This document shows, piece by piece, positions 1-11,000 of a stretch of 64,000 bases of DNA (position 1 is its first letter; each line of letters opens with the position of its first letter). Origin of the DNA: Dipteronia dyeriana (taxonomy: Eukaryota > Streptophyta > Magnoliopsida > Sapindales > Sapindaceae); contig CM065298.1 in NCBI GenBank assembly GCA_032871835.1, forward strand, positions 78,086,154 through 78,150,153. The letters run 5' to 3'. Below the pieces are notes generated by a model. The model did no database searches, had not been told where the DNA came from, and saw only the letters and a program-made list of their open reading frames with translations. The position numbers and the translations under genes were made by a program.

Positions 1-142
1 TGTGATAAATAACACATATGAAGACGAAGAGAAATGAAGAGTCTTTTATTGATGATCAATTGGAGATACATTGCATTTTTCATGGTACAAATACCGGTAC
101 CTATCCTGGATGTTATTGGTCAGTCTTCGAGTCTTCATACTT
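1..142 (-). other. Gypsy-G 3' non-coding tail
   Basis: This stretch lies downstream of the pol stop codon of the minus-strand Gypsy-G element. No open frame or recognisable motif is seen. The polypurine tract and 3' LTR of G should lie to the left, outside the window. Confidence 0.55.
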
Positions 143-940
143 CTATGGGTAAAATATCTTCAAGTGGTCCGCGTTCCAGGTGTGGTTAATAAGTCGTATA
201 TTCATATCTTCCAACTTGTAAGCTTTGCCACAAACCACCACCTTCACCGGGTAGGGACATTCCCAATTCGGCACTAGTACCCCGTCTTAACAAATTCTGG
301 TTTTTTGGGTCACCTTTGGAAGTACCGGGTCCACTTTCTTGAAACCGTGGGCTTTAATTTTTCTATTGAAGTACCTCGTTATCCGACTCTGGTAGACCGC
401 TACTTTTTCCACACCCTATTTTGCTTTTTTTCCAAAAGGTCAAACTTGGCCCTTAGTTTAAGCTCTTTGCTTTCTGACTCGAAGTGCTAGAACCTAAAAG
501 AGGTCATTTTTTGCTTTATAGGAAGGACTGTATCTACCCTGAAAGCTAAAAAGGGGTTTCTCTAGTCGTGGTCCTCTTTGTAGTACGGTATGCATAAAGC
601 ACATCAGAGAGCTCCTCTACCCATTTTCCCTTCTTCTGTTGCAGCTTCTTTTTAAGGACCTTCATGATGGTTTTGTTGGTTTCTTCTACCGGGCCGTTGG
701 TTTGGGGGTGAGCTATCGACACAGAGTGAAGATTGATACCTAGTCCATTGCAGAACTCCTTGAACCTCGCGTTGTCGAATTGTTTACCCAAGTCAGTGGT
801 AATGATCATTGGGGTTCTGAACCTACAGACTATGTTCCTCTTGATGAACTTGGTTGTGTTCTCCTCGGTTATCTTGGACAATGGCTCTGCTTCCACCCAC
901 CTGGTGAAGTAGTCGATCGCGACTATAACATGCTTGGCTT
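143..940 (-). pseudogene. pol: Gypsy-G integrase, core and C-terminal end (degenerate)
   Basis: This is the integrase part of a Ty3/gypsy pol, which joins element cDNA to host DNA in the nucleus. The minus strand reads AIDYFTRWVEAEPL near 935-890 (first catalytic Asp), TDLGKQFDNARFKEF near 785-740 (second Asp) and HPQTNGPVEETNKTI near 700-655 (catalytic Glu), followed by a KWVEELSDVLYAYRTTKRTT block. One 116-codon frame (546-896) is open; the remainder needs frame changes. Towards the left, VPNWECPYPVK and NHTWNADHLKIFYP match the usual C-terminal end of Tat-lineage pol, with the TAG stop at 143-145. Integrase as the last domain after RNase H is gypsy order. Frameshifts make it non-functional. 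Confidence 0.85.
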
Positions 941-1888
941 GCCTTGCCTATGAGCAGTAGAGAGGGCCTAATCAGGTCTACCCTCAGATAGCGAAGAGGT
1001 ATGGTGATTTGATGGAGGAGAGCTACTATGGTTGAAGATGATTTAGATTAGCTATTTTTTTAACAAGGTTCGTAGGATTGAATGAACTATCTTGCCTCAT
1101 GGTGTAAGGTCAGCCAGTAATTGCCGCAATCTTCTGATTACACCTCTCGCAGTGCCCAAACAACATCATCAGGGTGGAGGCACCAAAGTAGGGGTAGTGA
1201 TTTTCCTTAGCGGTATAGGTACCCCTCTACCAAGTAGTAGAGATCTGAGATCCTTTTAAGCCTACGAGCTTGACTGGGATCGTCGCGGAGCTTTTGCTTC
1301 TATAGGTAATCCGTAATAGGATCCATCCAACACGGGAGTCGGTATATTAAGTTGACCTCCTTACCACTTGCTATGATGGACTAAGATATAACTTGGAGAG
1401 GTACCCCTTAAGTAGAGCTTGTGGCCTTGTTAATAGCTATCTTAGCAAAGATGTTTGCTCAATGATTTTACTGGCGAGGTACCTGCTCTATGTTAAACCC
1501 CTTGATCTTGGTTTTAAGATGATGGACCCGTTCAAGGTAAGTTGCAATGTTGTCATCATTTTTTTGATAGAACCTGGTCACTTGGTTGACAACTAGCTAT
1601 GGATTACTCTTGACATAGAGGTAATCCGCTATGAGCTCGGCCGCTACCCTCTTGCTAACAAAACTTCGTATCTGACTTCAATGTTGGTGGCGTTGAACTC
1701 AAATGGCTGAGCTAAACCTTTTTAGGATCAGTCAAGATGATTCCTTCTCCTCTATCTTCTTGGTTGGATGCGCCATCTGTGTTTAGGACCCAAACATCTC
1801 GATCAACTGATCAATCTACCAGTTCTATATCCTTCTAAGAGCCTAAATCCAAGTCTAGATTAGGACCAGGATCAGAAAATGCTGAAAA
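941..1888 (-). pseudogene. pol: Gypsy-G RNase H to integrase linker (heavily decayed)
   Basis: This region joins the RNase H and integrase remnants of Gypsy-G. In Tat-type gypsy elements it would hold the end of RNase H, a linker and the zinc-binding N-terminus of integrase. I see only short frames broken by many stops on the minus strand. The plus-strand frame at 1393-1596 matches nothing and is treated as chance. Confidence 0.5.
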
Positions 1889-2306
1889 CTAGGCAATAAA
1901 ATCTGCCAATGCATGGGCTTTGGTGGTATTCCTGACTTTATATTTGATATCGAACTGGATGAGCTCGAGAGCCCAAAGTACCAACCTCCCTGACACATAT
2001 GGTCTCTGCAAGAATTGGTGAAGAGCTTGATTGGTGATAACCACAATTGTATGAGCTTGGAAGTAGGGGCGTAACTTTATAACCGAGATCACCAAAGAGA
2101 AGGCAAGCTTCTTTAGGAGAATGCAGTTCATCTCTAGTTTGGTAAAAATTGCGACTCACATAGTAGATTGGTCGTTGAAATCCATCACCGTATTTCTTAA
2201 CCAGAGCCCCGCTAACCGCTATCTCTGAAATAGCTAAGTATAGTTGTATCTCTTCCCTAGCTACCGATTTGACTAGTAGCTGTGGGCTTGTTCGATATCT
2301 CTTCAA
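1889..2306 (-). pseudogene. pol: Gypsy-G RNase H domain remnant
   Basis: RNase H removes the RNA strand during reverse transcription. Two overlapping minus-strand frames (2306-1938 and 2131-1889) share the region through a frameshift. The upstream one has LYLAISEIAVSGALVKKYG and RPIYYVSRNFYQTRDELHS, which match the start of gypsy RNase H (the block where full copies read 'pIYYvSr.l..AE..Y'). The downstream one has LRPYFQAHTIVVITNQALHQ and SGRLVLWALELIQFDIKYK, the next conserved blocks, then ALADFIA. Homology is clear, but the frameshift and stops make it non-functional. Confidence 0.85.
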
Positions 2307-3060
2307 CGGCTAGAAAGCCTGCTCACTGTCCTAGTCCCACTTCATGTTTCTTCCCTGATTAATAGCCTTGAAGAAAGGAAGACACTTATCGGTGGACCTT
2401 GATATGAAGCCGTTGAGAGCCGCTATCCGACCAGTTAACACCTATACGTGCATAAAAGAGCTTGGAGATTCTAGATCCATGATGGCTTTGATCTTCTCTG
2501 AGTTAGCTCTATGCCCATCTCATAGACCATGAACCTAAGGAATTTTTCTACATCTACCCCGAAAGCGTATTTGGTAGGATTCAGTCGTATCTGGTTCTCT
2601 CTTACTATCTAGGAGGTTTGGTGAATGTGGTCTTAGTGTTGCTCTGCTACCTGGGACTTGGTTATCATATCATAAATATAAACCTTAATCGTCTTTCCTA
2701 TTTCCTACTTGAACAACCAGTTGACCAATCATTGATAAGTGGCACCTACAATCTTGAGACCAAATGGCATTACCTTGTAGTAGTAGAGGCCTTACCCGGT
2801 AATGAAACTGGTTTTGTCTTGGTCAGTGGGGTTTACCATAATCTGGTTATACCTAAAAAATACATACATGAAGCTAATAAGCATGTTCCCCGTGGTGGGA
2901 TCCACCAGTTGATCGATCTTGGGTTGAGGAAACTGTTCTTTTTGTAGACGTGGTTAAGATCTGTATAGTCAACGCACATGCACCACTTTCCGTTAGCCTT
3001 GGTGACCATTACCATATTTACGATCCATTTAAGGTATCAAGATTCCCTGATGAATCCAAC
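2307..3060 (-). pseudogene. pol: Gypsy-G reverse transcriptase remnant
   Basis: This is the reverse transcriptase of the Ty3/gypsy element. The minus strand near 3015-2930 reads KANGKWCMCVDYTDLNHVYK, the conserved RT block around the first catalytic Asp. The second catalytic block at 2669-2683 reads VYIYDM where RTs have the YxDD box, so the first Asp of that pair is Tyr here. Frames are broken by several shifts and stops. The longest overlapping plus-strand frame (2618-2947) is a shadow. The RT is dead by both frame damage and loss of an active-site residue. Confidence 0.8.
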
Positions 3061-3900
3061 TTTCAACAACTTATTGACCTCCTCTTGGACTGCAGAATTC
3101 CTCTTAGGATTGAAATATCGCCTCTTCTGTTTAACTGGTTTGAAAGTAGGGTCGACTATTAACAAGAGAGTTGTCAAGAGATCGGGATCCCAAGCATCTC
3201 ATCATGACTCTAAGCGAAGATATCATTGTACTTGCAGAGTAATCTGATCAATCCTTCCTTCACTCCCTCTTCTAAGGTAGCTCAACCTTGATTACTTTAG
3301 AAAGGTTATCTTCCCTGATCAATACTTTCTCTAATTTATAAATCGGGTGGCCACTAGCCCACCATCTTCTTCCTCTATTTCTGCTGCATCCGAGACCTCT
3401 ACCTTAGGCTCTTCCTTAGCTTCCCTCACAGTATCTTGCATTTGGAATCCCTATCTGTTAATTTCGGATCCTACTCAATAGTAGCCTGTGCACACAATTT
3501 GGATAACACCACTGGGTTGGTAGATACTGTATAGCATTTGCATGCTGCTTGTTGATCTCCCAACACCTCGCCTACCTTTTCCCTAACTGGAAATTTTAGG
3601 ACGTTATGGTAAATAGACAAGAACCTGGGAAGGGCCTCTCTAGAATGGCATTGTAAGTAGAGGGAGTATCTACCACCATGAATCGGTCTCGATATTCTGT
3701 TAGAGAGAAGCATCTTCTACTATCATTGGTAGGATATTTGACCCGACTGGTACTATCTAGTCCCCGATGAAGCCGTACAGCGGCGTGGTGTAACTATTGT
3801 AGAAGCACTACTACAAATTGAATCTTTATAGAGTGTCTTTGAAGAGAATGTCCACGCTGCTAGCAGTATCGACCAAGACACGGTAGATTAGGCATTTGGT
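3061..3900 (-). pseudogene. pol: Gypsy-G protease and PR-RT linker remnant
   Basis: The aspartic protease cuts the Gag-Pol polyprotein. On the minus strand around 3885-3845 the reading VLVDTASSVDILF is a clear retropepsin active site with the usual Gly replaced by Ala (DTA for DTG). Downstream, the frame at 3713-3471 has FPVREKVGEVLGDQQAACKCY, the conserved Tat-lineage block between protease and RT. Both blocks need frame changes to join. The position between gag and RT agrees with gypsy order. Confidence 0.75.
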
Positions 3901-5512
3901 GATCTGCACAGTGACAACCATGGGATCATCTTGGGGTTGCACTGTGTTGTAGACATCCTCCTTAGTGAAGATGATCTGGGCTGACTGAGAGGTACCTGCT
4001 ATTACCCAGGAAACCTTGAAAATGTCTCGCCCTTTCTCTGTCTGGGGTATCTTCCTCGTATGGTTATTCCTTTAATTTTTAGAGTACCCTGCTAGGGTAG
4101 AACCTCCATTGATGGTGTGAATGACTTGGATCTACTGTATTAGATCATTGCCCTTCGTTTTCCTCTTTTCTGTATCCTCTTTAATCTTTACCTGTACCTC
4201 TTTCACTCTGTGGATGTTGTCCCATACCTGCTGTAGGAATTCCTCTAAGTAGCTGCCTCTCACTAGAGCTTCAATCTAGTTGTGCAGGCTGTAGCACTTT
4301 GAGGTGTTATGTGCTAGGTCCTTGTGGAAATTACAGTACTTATAGTGATTCCACGTGTCGACTGGTACTTTGATGGGAATCAGCTTTCTGATAAGCCCTT
4401 TATCTCGGATAGCAAGGTAGATCGTCTCACGAGATGTATTGAGGGGGTGTAGTGGTTGTACCTCATTTCTTCCCGGGCTATCGGGGCTACCTCTCTAGGA
4501 GGAAGCGAAACTCGTGATAGGGTTCTCCTTACTGGATATCGCTCCTACTAAGGTTGGAAAGATGGGAGGCAGTATATGGACTGGTTAGGAGGTTTATTCT
4601 GGGCCTTCTAGACCGACGCTGGCTTGTGCGCTTTTTTTATTTTTACGTTTGCCAACCCTTAGGTCATCGTGCTCAATCTTGACCCGAAGTTGTTCATCTA
4701 TCTCCACCTGCTTGAGCGCCCTGTCACTGGCCTCTTAGTACGTCTCCGGTGAGCGCTTGGTGAACAATCAAAACAGTCTACCAGCCTAAAGGTTCCATCT
4801 GAAATTGGCCAGGTCTTTTTTTCTGCGAAGATCCCCATCTGGATTACTTTTTTGTGGAATCTCTCCATATAAGATCCGAGCGACTCACTCCGCTCCTGGA
4901 CTATATATTACAGATGGATGGGGTCCTTTGGATGTAGCTTGATTCCTAGGAATTGAGCATACAAATCACTAGATAGTTTAGTAAATACATCATCACTACA
5001 TGTCGGTAACTTTCGGAACAACGTTTTAGTGTAGTCAGTTAGAGTAGTTTGGAACATCCAGCATATGGCAGCCCGGGTAGCGTTCTGGACCTCTATATGT
5101 TGTACCAAGCTCTCTAGGTGGCTCAAAGGATCCTCTAACCCGGAGTACTTATCAGTATAAATCTTGAATTTGAAGGGAATTTTTGCTTCCCTGATCCTTC
5201 TAGAGAATGTGGCATTCATCTCGCCCAATAGATCTTTTCGGTTCTCCCGGTGCTTCCCCATCTTTAGTTCTTTGAGTTCCTTTGCCATCTGGGCTACTTG
5301 GTTTGCCAGACATTTGTTCCTAGCATTCTTGGATTCGACCTCAGAATCCTTATTACCAGACTCATCCGATGCCACGGAGGCTTCGTCCCAGTTCTCCTTC
5401 TAAATGGGGTTCTCTCAAGCACTTCTTCTGCTACCACCCATGGCAGATCGGGGTTGCCTTCCATTAGGTACCGGTTGTGCTGGTTGACAAGGTTCCCTAA
5501 GTGGGAGCTCAA
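3901..5512 (-). pseudogene. gag: Gypsy-G gag remnant
   Basis: Gag forms the virus-like particle in the cytoplasm. The longest frame (5375-4908, 155 aa) contains FKIYTDKYSGLEDPLSHLES and ends in FLGIKLHPKDPIHL, matching the retrotransposon gag core of Tat-type gypsy elements. A frame-shifted N-terminal piece overlaps it (5512-5294). The C-terminal end at about 4353-4278 reads YCNFHKDLAHNTSKCYSLHN, the Cys/His block typical of Tat gag proteins, followed at once by a TAG. Several stops and shifts separate the pieces. Placement upstream (minus sense) of the protease supports the call. Confidence 0.8.
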
Positions 5513-6004
5513 GGGTTGACCTTACCTATTGGGGTTGGTTTGGAGATAGGGGACACGGGCCCTAACCTATCTAGAATTGAGGGTAGGGGCCCTAGCTTCT
5601 CATGGACCGGTATCAGTGGCGAGGGTCCCAATCTATCAAAGGATGGTACCCTGGTACCTAGTCTACTGGTATCTCCTCTGGCCTATGACACTCCGAGTTG
5701 AGGTGTGATACCTTTCGCGGCTAATCTGAGGCATACTCTCCACACAGGCAGCGACTTACTTCTCCCAAATCGCCTGGTTTACCATAAGGGCGGCTGAGAC
5801 CTGGGGTACGATTTGCACAGCAGCTAGACGGTGCTGAAGCAAGGTTATAAAGCTTTCCTTTATATTGAGCCTTTTGGGTGGAGGCTATGAACTGGTGCCT
5901 TGATGCTTCGAGCTGTCATTGAGTGGATCGAAGTCTCATGCTGTATGCTCTAAAAGCAAAAACGTGGTTTCAAAGGCTTTCAAAAATGGATGCGAAAACT
6001 TCCC
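5513..6004 (-). other. Gypsy-G leader between primer site and gag
   Basis: This is the untranslated leader of Gypsy-G, lying between its primer site and the first gag codons. It has scattered short frames only. Nothing else is recognised. Confidence 0.55.
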
Positions 6005-6020
6005 ATAGACGGTGCCAAAA
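6003..6020 (-). promoter_or_regulatory. Gypsy-G primer binding site
   Basis: The minus strand reads TTTTGGCACCGTCTATGG directly after the 5' LTR. The TGGCRCCGT core next to an LTR end is the usual tRNA-primed start of minus-strand DNA synthesis in plant gypsy Tat/Athila elements. Two bases separate it from the LTR end used here. Confidence 0.75.
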
Positions 6021-6022
6021 TG

Positions 6023-7243
6023 TGTTGACCTAGAATTCGCTCAAGGTGAGGAATTTTAATCAAGACCCTCAAGACTGCTACCAGTAGGCTGCATTCAGGG
6101 TAGATACTTCAAATCTAGGTGATAGAAAGGTCACAGAGTGATGGATATATAGATAGCTCGTAAACAAGACAAATATGGAGAAACACAGGCTAAGAAAATC
6201 GTTTTATTGAAGCAATTTTATAATGATCTTTAGAAATCACTCAAACTCTTTTGTTTACAAAGATTGGAGATGACTAACTCGTACGTGTCGATAAGTGGCT
6301 AAATCCTCTAAGAAAATGGCGAAGAAGCACTGCCTTTTTTCTCTCTATTTTTCGATACCATGTTTGGATTCTGACGTCCTCTTTTTAATTTCTCTTCATT
6401 GTCAATCAAATCCCTGTAATTTAGATCAATTGAGTGCCCGTGTTACCGAAAATGATTGACATTGACAATGGAATCAAATTACGCGGGAATTACTCTCGTT
6501 GATTGCATCAGGTTCCCATTTAGGTTAAATTCGAATAAATGGTGAATCTGTTGACCTATCTGGTCAGGTTAATGGAGAATAAGTCAACTCTGCAGCTTGG
6601 AGAAGAATCAGGATTTTACTTACCAATGGCGAGGTACCTCGGAGGACCAGTCTAATGGTGTGGTCCTTGACCAATATTTCTAGAACTTTCTAGCTAACTT
6701 CATTCTTACTTGATAGGTATGACACATACCTGGAAGAGGAGGCGAGATAACATCGTTGTACTTGGGTATTAGTCGAACAACTTGGTGCCAAGGTACGGGG
6801 TAAGAAGTATCGTGGCACCTGCTCATTCGGGTATCTGACACTTTCTCCTAATGATGAAGTCTATAAGAGGTAGTATCGAGGTACTAGGTTGAAAGATGTG
6901 CCTAGATACCGGGTTAGAGGTACCCTGGTGTCTAGATAACATGCCGAAGATATCCGGGACTGGTCACAAATTGGCATCGAGGTATTGAGGTACCAGATAG
7001 ATATCCTGGTTCCAAGTAGGAGGTATCAATATGCTAGCTCGACTTAATATCTGGCCGTTTGGGAGAAGTGAGGCCATTCTTTTCCCAGATAGTGATATCG
7101 AGGTATCTAGGTTATGTAGGATCTTGTATCTTTGAAGTAGGTCGCATCAGGTAGAACTTACTCCGTATTGGGAGGTTTATCCTGAAAGGTAAAAGGAGGT
7201 GGAAAATTTCTCTTTGACTACCAAGCAAAAATGGCTATTAACA
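6023..7243 (-). repeat. Gypsy-G 5' LTR
   Basis: The LTR runs TGTTGACCTAG...GGCTATTAACA on the plus strand. Its two ends match, in reverse, the ends of the solo LTR at 7786-8810 (TGTTAATGGCC... and ...TTTAGGTTAACA), which defines the boundaries. Its inner part repeats GAGGTACC-like words at irregular spacing. It abuts Copia-C LTR sequence at 7244, so G is inserted in the Copia-C 3' LTR. The target duplication partner lies outside the window. Confidence 0.8.
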
Positions 7244-7785
7244 CTTATCTTCATTTAAAACAACTATCAATCAACACCCTCCAATTAATGATTAATCATA
7301 TAATTAAATAATCTAATTCTTTAATTAATTTAATCATTAATATTCATTATTTAAATAATCTCATTATTCAATTAATTTCCAAATAAATACGTATCACTTT
7401 CGTAACACAATTAATCAGACAATCCAATTAATTAACCATGACCTTTATTAACTTTAATCAGTTGGGCTAACAATGAGACCTAATGGACCCATAATATTTT
7501 GAGCTCAAATAATCCTTAGAAATAATTAATTAAATTCTTTAATTAATATTTCATGATTATTAACTTTGCTGTTATTCCACTTAAAACCCGAAGCTGCATT
7601 CCCTCAACTGTAAATGCTTTTACACAAACCAATAATCTCGGTGTCCATCGATATAGCTATTACATTTGGTATAATCCTCCACAAGGAGTTCATAATTAGA
7701 GCTGGGTCATAATGTCCGTTATACCCCTCTAATTACATCTTTTCCATTAATAACCATTGTTTCTCTATTAAACAATTAGTACTAT
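7244..7785 (-). repeat. Copia-C 3' LTR, inner fragment
   Basis: This sequence matches, in the same orientation, the Copia-C 5' LTR at about 43190-43720, and in reverse the Copia-A LTRs at about 20800-21300. Shared landmarks are the stretch ending GAAGCTG, a CAATAATCTCG block and ATACCCCTCTAA. It is cut on the left by Gypsy-G and on the right by a solo LTR. Confidence 0.85.
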
Positions 7786-8810
7786 TGTTAATGGCCATTT
7801 TTGGCAAGAGGTTAAGGTGAAAATTTTCCATTCTACCAGTATCTGGTAAGGTACGCATCTTGATACCAGGTGAGATGACCTACTATGATCTACCTTGAAG
7901 AACCAGGACCTGTATGACCTGGGTACCCTGACACCATTATTGGAGCAGATTAAAACTCTTATATCTCTATAAAACTTCCTTCTTGATACCCGAACACCTT
8001 AAAGTTATCCCGCCACTCCATCGAGATATATAGCCTGTACCACTAGCAGGAAGGAAGACGATCGTAAAAGTTCCAACACAACTGAACAAGCACCTTGCCA
8101 TCAGACCGGTATCTCGAGGTACCTCATCATCAGACTGGTACCTCGAGGTACCTCATTATCAGACTGGTACCTCGAGGCACCTCACCATCCGAACAGTCAA
8201 GCATCACTCCATCAGGTTGGTACCTTGAGGTACCTCGCTAAACGATATAGAGACATAGTTGTTCACCAAAATCACAACAGACTCTACATACACATAACTA
8301 TAATGAAGAGTCTAAAGAGGAAACAAGCACATCTTCTCCCAGATATCCTCCACAAGCCGATTCTCTAGGGAGAATCACGTTCAAATAAGGAAAGACGACT
8401 AACTCAGTGATCTTCGACTTGCACGCCAAGGTTAAACCCTAATGATAATATATATAAATACACGTGTAAAATCACATAAAAAGGGGACTTGAGACCTGGC
8501 ACTGAGTTCTATACCCAGGATTAAGCAAGACATTCACTATTGATCGGATTTTTTTGACTTATCGACACATACAGAATCGTTATCTCCAATTTGTTTGAGA
8601 GAAAAGAGAGATTGAAATTATGTCCAGTTGTACTAGTAATATCAATATTTTAATAAAATGGTGGCCGTAAATCAAATTTTGTTACAGTTTGATAACCTCG
8701 TTATTCCCTATCCATCTCATCTAGTATCGAAGGTACCTACCCCGACTGCTAGTAGTAGTCTTGAGGGTGTTCGTCAAGATTCCTCACCTAGAGCGAATTT
8801 TAGGTTAACA
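7786..8810 (+). mobile_element. Solo LTR of the Gypsy-G family, plus orientation
   Basis: It starts TGTTAATGGCC and ends CGAATTTTAGGTTAACA. Its final 100 bases are a clear copy of the reverse complement of 6023-6120 (the Gypsy-G LTR end), including AGTCTTGAGGGT and TCCTCACC. No internal domain is present, so this is a solo LTR left by LTR-LTR recombination. Both flanks are Copia-C LTR. The flanking five bases are ACTAT on the left and CCTAC on the right (3 of 5 match), so the target duplication is decayed or was never exact. Confidence 0.8.
8099..8215 (+). repeat. 29-bp tandem repeat with palindromic KpnI/XhoI-like core
   Basis: ATCAGACTGG-type units begin at 8100, 8129, 8158 and (partial) 8187, an exact 29-bp period. 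The unit core GGTACCTCGAGGTACC is a perfect 16-bp palindrome. It lies inside the solo LTR upstream of its 3' end. Another copy of the core without the period is at 8220-8237. Confidence 0.9.
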
Positions 8811-9498
8811 CCTACATTCCTCACAAAATTAGGAGAGCGCTCATATTGTTCAAGACCTGAATCAACCCTAAGGGAACTACTCTCTACTTCTCGTAAGAAG
8901 GAGTGGATTTCACTATTATGTACAAACCTTCCTAGCCACAAGCCAAACTGTGATTCCAACATACGGAACATATTGATTAGGAATGTAACTCTGATCTCAC
9001 CCATGGTATACCAAAAATCACGATCTAACGTAATGGAGTCGATAAGACACTCAGGATTAAGATCACCCATATATAGCCATCATTTGTCGATATATATGAA
9101 CCTCAACCTGAAACAGATCTTAGTGAGCGATTCATATAGATCGTGGCCCAACCCTATATGATCACATCATACAAGGTGCTTCCATTCTTATATCACCATA
9201 TGAATGATCAAGGATAAGATCACCGTACAATACGAAATGGACCAAAACTGTAGATTAACCACTAATAAAGTACCCATCTTTATTTGCTATCTATGAACTC
9301 TTTAGACTGCTTATTTCAAATTGAATCCATCTTTATATGAAACTCATATACTCAATTTGGAATTACATCCAACAATCTTGGATGTTAGGTACACATGTTA
9401 TACAAATGTATGAGACAATTTGAATGAATACAATACTTATTTTATTTATGTTCTATTCACATTTACAAATTACAAGCTTTAGGGCAAAAACCGTAACA
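8811..9498 (-). repeat. Copia-C 3' LTR, outer fragment
   Basis: This continues the LTR broken at 7785 and matches the Copia-A LTRs in reverse (for example GGAGAGCGCTCATATTGTTC, and the block around CCCATGGTATACC). It ends ...GCAAAAACCGTAACA, the complement of the TGTTA start. It includes part of a 167-codon plus frame at 8658-9161, which is antisense LTR and not a gene. Confidence 0.85.
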
Positions 9499-9512
9499 AT
9501 CTCCCACATGCA
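9499..9512 (-). promoter_or_regulatory. Copia-C polypurine tract
   Basis: The minus strand reads GCATGTGGGAGATTG immediately before the 3' LTR start TGTTAC. A purine tract at this place primes plus-strand DNA synthesis. Copia-A has the same site as AAGTGGGAGATTG at 27400. Confidence 0.8.
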
Positions 9513-10040
9513 CTAAAGCATGTGAGTCATGTCTCGTAATCCTAGACCCTCTAGGTGACCTTTAACAAATTTAGTAGGTAAGGTCTTCGTAAATGGATTG
9601 GCATGATTGTCCTGTGACACTATCTTTGTCATGGTCACATCTTTTCTCTACATTATCTCTCTGATAAAATGATATTTCCATTCTATATGCTTCCCTCTCT
9701 TGTTGCATCTTAGTTATTTGTAATTAGCCATAGCACCATTGTTATCATAATAAAGTATGATGGGCTTATCTAGATTTGGAACAACTTTCAGATCATTCAA
9801 GAACTTGTGAAGACAACCAGCCTCCTTAGCAGCTTCACAAGACATATTTGGCTTCCATGGAGGAGTCAGCAATACAAGATTTCTTTACACTCCTCTAAAC
9901 AATAGCTCCTCCACTAAGGGTGAATACTAATCCAGACGTGGATTTCATAGAAACCTTGTTTGACTAAAAATCAGAATCCATATATCCTAACGAGATCAAA
10001 TCCTGTCCAAAATATACTTGCATATTGTTTCTCGTTCTTT
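9513..10040 (-). pseudogene. pol: Copia-C RNase H remnant
   Basis: Minus-strand conceptual reading gives blocks such as SCEAAKEAG, FLNDLKVVPNLDKPIILYYD, KRGKHIEWKYHFIREIM and GHLEGLGLRDM, which parallel the RNase H and C-terminal end of Copia-A at 27005-27380. Stops interrupt the frame. It ends just before the polypurine tract, as expected for copia pol. Confidence 0.8.
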
Positions 10041-11000
10041 GAAGATACCTGAAAATAGTCTTGACAACAACCCAATGATCTCATCCTGGTTTGGACTGGT
10101 ACCTACTGGCTACTCCCACTGTGAAGCAGATGTCAGGTCTCATGCATAAAATAGCATACATGAGACTGTTTACCACAGAAGCATAGGGAACACGTCTCAT
10201 ATCCTCAACTTCTTGAGGTGTCTTAGGACATTGTTCATTGGACAAGTGAACTCCATGTCTGGAAGGTAAATTACCTTTCTTGGAGTTGTGCATCAAAATT
10301 CACACGAGAATCTTGTCGATATACGATGCCTAAGACAATGATAGGAGTTTGTTCTTACGATCCCTTATTAATTGGACCCCTAGAACATAACTTGCCTCTC
10401 CCAAATCTTTCAATTGGAATTGGCTAGCCAGTCAGCATTTTACTTTCGATAATACCTCTACATCATTCCCAATGAGTAGAATATCATCTATGTATAGGAG
10501 TAAGAAAACTACTTTCTTATCAATGATGCACTTGTAAACACAATGCTCGTCAAAGTTTTGTTCGAAGCCATAGGTTTTGATAGCAACATCAAACCTTATA
10601 TTTCGAGATCTAGATGCATGCTTAAGTTCATATATAGACCTTTACAATTTGCAAACCTTTTGCTCTTGATCTAGGACATGAATCCATTTGGTTGCATCAT
10701 GTTTATGCTCTCATCAAGATTTCCATTCAAGAATGCAGTTTTGACATCCATTTGCCAAATTTCATAATCGAAATATCCAGCAATGGTTAAGAGAGTCCTA
10801 ATAGACTTAAACATGGCTAGTGGCAAGAAGGTCTCTTCATAATCGACCTATAACCCTTGGCCACTGGCTTAGCCTTGAAGGTCTTTACCTTCCCATCTAC
10901 TTCTTTCTTTCTTTATAGATCCACTTAGACTCTATGGGTTTTACCCCATCTGGTAAGTCTACAAGTTCCTAGACTGAGTTAGAGTACGTGGACTCCTTCT
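10041..11000 (-). pseudogene. pol: Copia-C reverse transcriptase remnant
   Basis: This is a copia reverse transcriptase in fragments. The catalytic box YIDDILLIGNDV is preserved on the minus strand around 10494-10460. The frame at 10296-10081 reads NSKKGNLPSRHGVHLSNEQ and PKTPQEVEDMRRVPYASVV, nearly the same as Copia-A at 26605-26760. Multiple stops and shifts break it. At the conserved position where Copia-A and D2 have a stop in place of Trp (SRxW), this copy reads SRSRNIRFD. Confidence 0.85.

Noticed and set aside
2618..2947. 109-codon plus-strand frame
   Set aside because: It is antisense to the Gypsy-G reverse transcriptase.
8658..9161. 167-codon plus-strand frame, the longest non-pol frame on the left side
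   Set aside because: It spans the junction of a solo LTR and antisense Copia-C LTR, has no recognisable domain and no conserved counterpart in the other LTR copies.
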